Source: Amycolatopsis sp. FBCC-B4732
Lineage (GTDB): Bacteria; Actinomycetota; Actinomycetes; Mycobacteriales; Pseudonocardiaceae
Direction of reading: 5' to 3'
Length of the DNA stretch: 64,000 nucleotides
Assembly: GCF_023008405.1 (NCBI RefSeq)
Contig: NZ_CP095376.1
Coordinates: 3,248,001-3,312,000 of the forward strand
In this document: piece after piece, positions 61,841-64,000 of the stretch
Position numbering within the stretch: position 1 is the first letter of the stretch
Layout of the letters: every line of letters begins with the position of its first letter
The notes under the pieces: model-generated
What the model saw: only the letters and a program-made list of their open reading frames with translations
What the model was told of the DNA's origin: nothing
Databases searched by the model: none
Program-made: the position numbers and the translations under genes

Positions 61841-62632
61841 TCAGTTCGCCAGCAGCCGGCGCATCACCCCCGGCGTCGTTCCGGCGTGCTCGCGGACCGT
61901 GCGCGTCAGGTGGGCCTGGTCGGAGAACCCCAGATCCGCCGCCAGGGCCGCCAGCTCCCGCTCCCCCGCCTCCAGCCGGTCGAGTGCGCGGCCGACCCGG
62001 ACGCGGTTGCGGTACCTCGTCACCGAGACGCCCAGCTCGCGCGGGAACGCGCGGCTCAACCGGTACGGCGACACCCCCAGCGCCTCGGCCAGCGTGAACA
62101 GCCCGCGCGCCGCCGGCTCGTCGGCCCCGATCGCTTCCCGGGCCCGCGCGACCAGCTCGCGGTCGTCCGCGCGCACCGGACCCGCCGGCGTCGAGGCAGC
62201 AGCCTGGGTGATCGCCCGGCCGACCAGCACCAGCAACTCCTCCGCCAGCGCGTAGTCCGGGTCGGCCACCGACGCGACGGCTCGGCGGTGGGCCAGCTCC
62301 AGCGCGCCGTCGACGAACACCGTCGGCCCCGCGGGCCGGTCGCCCGCCAAGTGGGACCACAGCCCGGGACCGAAACGCACCGAGGTGCACGTGTCGCCGC
62401 CCGCCGGGTGGGCGAAGCACTCCTCGTCGCCGGGAGCCGCGAGGTAGGCCACCGTCCGGTCGGCGTCCGCCACCACTCCCCCGGCGCGGCGGCGGAAGCG
62501 GCCGCGGCGGACGAGCACGATCCGGTGCGCCGACGACACTTCGGCCGGCGACCACCCGGTGTGGTCGTCGGCGCACTCCACCACGCTCACCGCGTACCCG
62601 GGGCGGGCCACGACTTCGACTGCTTCACGCAC
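61841..62632 (-). CDS. AraC-family transcriptional regulator
   Basis: The 263-residue protein has an N-terminal cupin-like sensor (residues about 10-110; HRIVLVRRGRFRRRAGG, PAGGDTCTSVRFGPGLW) and a C-terminal AraC double helix-turn-helix (FTLAEALGVSPYRLSRAFPR, LAALAADLGFSDQAHLTRTV). It is divergent from a glyoxalase-fold gene with a 110-bp shared promoter, the usual arrangement for an AraC activator and its target. GTG at 62632 is assumed; another GTG at 62628 is out of frame. Confidence 0.85.
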   Translation of the reverse strand: MREAVEVVARPGYAVSVVECADDHTGWSPAEVSSAHRIVLVRRGRFRRRAGGVVADADRTVAYLAAPGDEECFAHPAGGDTCTSVRFGPGLWSHLAGDRPAGPTVFVDGALELAHRRAVASVADPDYALAEELLVLVGRAITQAAASTPAGPVRADDRELVARAREAIGADEPAARGLFTLAEALGVSPYRLSRAFPRELGVSVTRYRNRVRVGRALDRLEAGERELAALAADLGFSDQAHLTRTVREHAGTTPGVMRRLLAN

Positions 62633-62742
62633 GAACCGGACCGTACGCCGGGGGTACGACGATCCCGGCCCGCAAGGATCTTCAAGACCGCACCCCCGGA
62701 CCGCGGGCAGGCTGCCGCATGACGAAAGAAAGGAGCAACTCC

Positions 62743-63093
62743 ATGCCCGCGGAACTCACCACCATCGTCCTCGACTGCGCCGACCCCGCCGCGCTCGCCG
62801 CCTTCTACGCCAAGGCGCTCGGCTGGGAAGTGACGCACCAGGACGCGGACTCCGCCCAGCTCGGCAGGGGCCCGGTCGGGCTCGGCTTCCAGCGCGTCGA
62901 GGGCTACCGCGGTCCCGGCTGGCCGGACGCCGCCAAGCACGCGCACTTCGACCTCACCGTCGGCGACCTCGACGCCGCCGTCGCCGAATTCGAAGGGCTC
63001 GGTGCCACCCAACCGGACTTCCAGCCCGGGGGCACCGACTGGGTGGTGCTCGCCGATCCCGAAGGGCACCTCTTCTGCCTGATCCCGGCCTGA
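62743..63093 (+). CDS. Glyoxalase/VOC-superfamily protein
   Basis: The 116-residue single-domain protein has the beta-alpha-beta-beta-beta VOC pattern: ELTTIVLDCADPAALAAFYA, LGWEVTHQDADSAQLG, HAHFDLTVGDLDAAVAEF and a closing VLADPEGHLFCLIPA with a metal-type Glu. The reaction is unknown; members include isomerases, dioxygenases and antibiotic-binding proteins. ATG at 62743 was chosen over 62719 because AAGGAG lies seven bases upstream. Divergent from an AraC regulator that probably controls it. Confidence 0.82.
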   Translation: MPAELTTIVLDCADPAALAAFYAKALGWEVTHQDADSAQLGRGPVGLGFQRVEGYRGPGWPDAAKHAHFDLTVGDLDAAVAEFEGLGATQPDFQPGGTDWVVLADPEGHLFCLIPA

Positions 63094-63135
63094 CGCACGG
63101 GGTGGCCCCACACCCGAGGGGCCACCCCGGCTCGG

Positions 63136-64000
63136 TCAGGAGCGGTAGACGCCGAACTCGTAGAGCGAATAGCCGTACGCGGTGCCGCGCTGGGTGGCGT
63201 TCACCCGGACGTACCGCGCGGTGGCCGAGACCGCGATGTCGTCGGCGCCGCCGTCCCCGGACGTCGTCCCGTACACGCTGCGCCAGTTCGCGGCGTCGTC
63301 GCTGACCTGGATTTCGTAGGCCTTCCCGAACGCCGACTCCCAGACCAGCTGCACGTGGTCGAACGCCTGGCTGCGGCCGAGGTCGACCTGCAGCCACTGC
63401 GGGTCGGCCCAGGCACTCGCCCAGCGGGTCGCGGTGTTCCCGTCGGTCGCGGCCTGCGGCGGGTACGGCGCGCCCGGGCCGTCAGCCTGGTACGTCGAGG
63501 CCGTGGTCGCGGCGCCGCGGGCCAGGTTCGTGCCCGGCACCGGCGGCGCGACCACGCGCAGCGAACGCGTCTCGATGCCGACGTTGCCGTGGCCGTCCCG
63601 GGCGTAGAGGTAGATCTTCCAGACGCCCAGCTGCTGCGGTGCGGTGACGGTGAACGTTCCGTTCCCGGTGAACTGCGCCGGGATCAGCCCGGCCGCGTTG
63701 TTGATGTACTTGCTGTTGTACCCCATGGTGTAGGTGATCGGGTCACCGTCCGGATCGGACACCGCGGCGGTCAGGGTGAACGTGCCGCCCGCGGGGACGT
63801 CGGTGGTGCGGCTCAGGTTCATCGACGAGATCACCGGCGGCGTGTTGCCCGCCGTCTGTCCACTGTAGATCCTGCGCACGGCGTACCAGGACAGCCGCTT
63901 CTCGTTGCCGGTGGTGATGTTGAACCAGACGCCGCCGAAGTCGCCTTCCGTGCCGTAGTGGAAGAGCGTCGCGCCGAGCGCCACGCCCGGGTGGGCCAGC
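63136..64000 (-). CDS. Secreted enzyme C-terminus with discoidin (F5/8 type C) domain, partial
   Basis: The visible 287 residues are the C-terminal part; the N-terminus lies beyond 64000. It begins with LAHPGVALGATLFHYGTEGD and WFNITTGNEKRLSWYAVRR, which looks like the end of a glycosidase-type barrel. A bacterial Ig-like domain follows (SSMNLSRTTDVPAGGTFTLT, AVSDPDGDPI), then a discoidin/CBM32-type domain in the last 130 residues (NLARGAATTASTYQ, WLQVDLGRSQAFDHVQL, AKAYEIQVSDDAANW-like). Such proteins bind and cleave extracellular polysaccharides. The substrate and full length are unknown. Confidence 0.78.
   Translation of the reverse strand, partial: LAHPGVALGATLFHYGTEGDFGGVWFNITTGNEKRLSWYAVRRIYSGQTAGNTPPVISSMNLSRTTDVPAGGTFTLTAAVSDPDGDPITYTMGYNSKYINNAAGLIPAQFTGNGTFTVTAPQQLGVWKIYLYARDGHGNVGIETRSLRVVAPPVPGTNLARGAATTASTYQADGPGAPYPPQAATDGNTATRWASAWADPQWLQVDLGRSQAFDHVQLVWESAFGKAYEIQVSDDAANWRSVYGTTSGDGGADDIAVSATARYVRVNATQRGTAYGYSLYEFGVYRS

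Noticed and set aside
1..64000. tRNA, rRNA, riboswitch or replication-origin elements
   Set aside because: I looked for tRNA arms, rRNA-like blocks, known riboswitch cores and DnaA-box clusters and saw none convincing by eye; a covariance-model search would be needed to exclude small RNAs.
1..64000. A mobile element explaining the oxalate/formate island
   Set aside because: No integrase, transposase, flanking direct repeats or tRNA-end attachment site is visible, and base composition matches the surroundings.

Overview
The window is chromosomal DNA from a GC-rich actinobacterium. Codon third positions are almost all G or C, GTG starts and 4-base GTGA/ATGA gene overlaps are common, and there is an Lsr2 nucleoid protein and a LexA-type SOS box. 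The gene set and the recurrent palindrome GTCCAC(A/T)GTGGAC fit Pseudonocardiales, perhaps Amycolatopsis, but the genus is an inference. I see no rRNA or tRNA gene, insertion sequence, phage or CRISPR array.

Layout. 1-4.4 kb: the 5' part of a polyketide-synthase-like megasynthase (two nitronate-monooxygenase-like units, then KS and AT) reading off the left edge. 5-9.4 kb: a threonine-synthase-family enzyme coupled to a YheO-like regulator, a glutaminase and an amino-acid permease. 9.4-13.4 kb: a LacI regulator, its probable operators and a family 2 beta-galactosidase. 13.4-16 kb: an unknown protein and a divergent TetR/FAD-monooxygenase pair. 16.0-16.3 kb: a 30/31-bp tandem repeat. 16.5-21.7 kb: an NrtR-like Nudix regulator divergent from an SPFH protein, an NAD-kinase-fold protein and three membrane proteins, with two palindromes in the shared promoter. 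21.7-24.8 kb: a secreted family 15 glycosidase and a TetR regulator.

24.8-35.6 kb holds purine and glyoxylate catabolism, all on the minus strand: xanthine-dehydrogenase-type subunits, guanine deaminase, a purine permease, a cyclotransferase-fold protein and glycerate kinase. Upstream of these lies hydroxypyruvate isomerase, tartronate semialdehyde reductase and glyoxylate carboligase. Together they lead from purines through glyoxylate to glycerate and 3-/2-phosphoglycerate.

37-55.4 kb is an oxalate/formate island. It encodes an NAD-linked formate dehydrogenase (split catalytic chain plus a NuoE-NuoF fusion), FdhD, a GntR regulator, formyl-CoA:oxalate CoA-transferase, a ThDP-dependent oxalyl-CoA decarboxylase candidate, an ADP-forming acyl-CoA synthetase, a second-type succinyl-CoA ligase pair, a LysR regulator and two oxalate/formate-type transporters. 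Three near-identical palindromes (TGCATAC-N-GTATGCA type) sit at the promoters of the formate dehydrogenase operon, the oxalyl-CoA operon and the FdhD/transporter operon. This suggests one regulon that oxidises oxalate to formate and then to CO2 and NADH.

55.6-64 kb: Lsr2 with a strong terminator, a decayed methyltransferase, an SOS-controlled DNA polymerase IV, small unknown genes, a membrane protein/ImmA-like protease/XRE regulator set, an AraC/glyoxalase-fold pair, and the C-terminal end of a secreted enzyme with a discoidin domain at the right edge.
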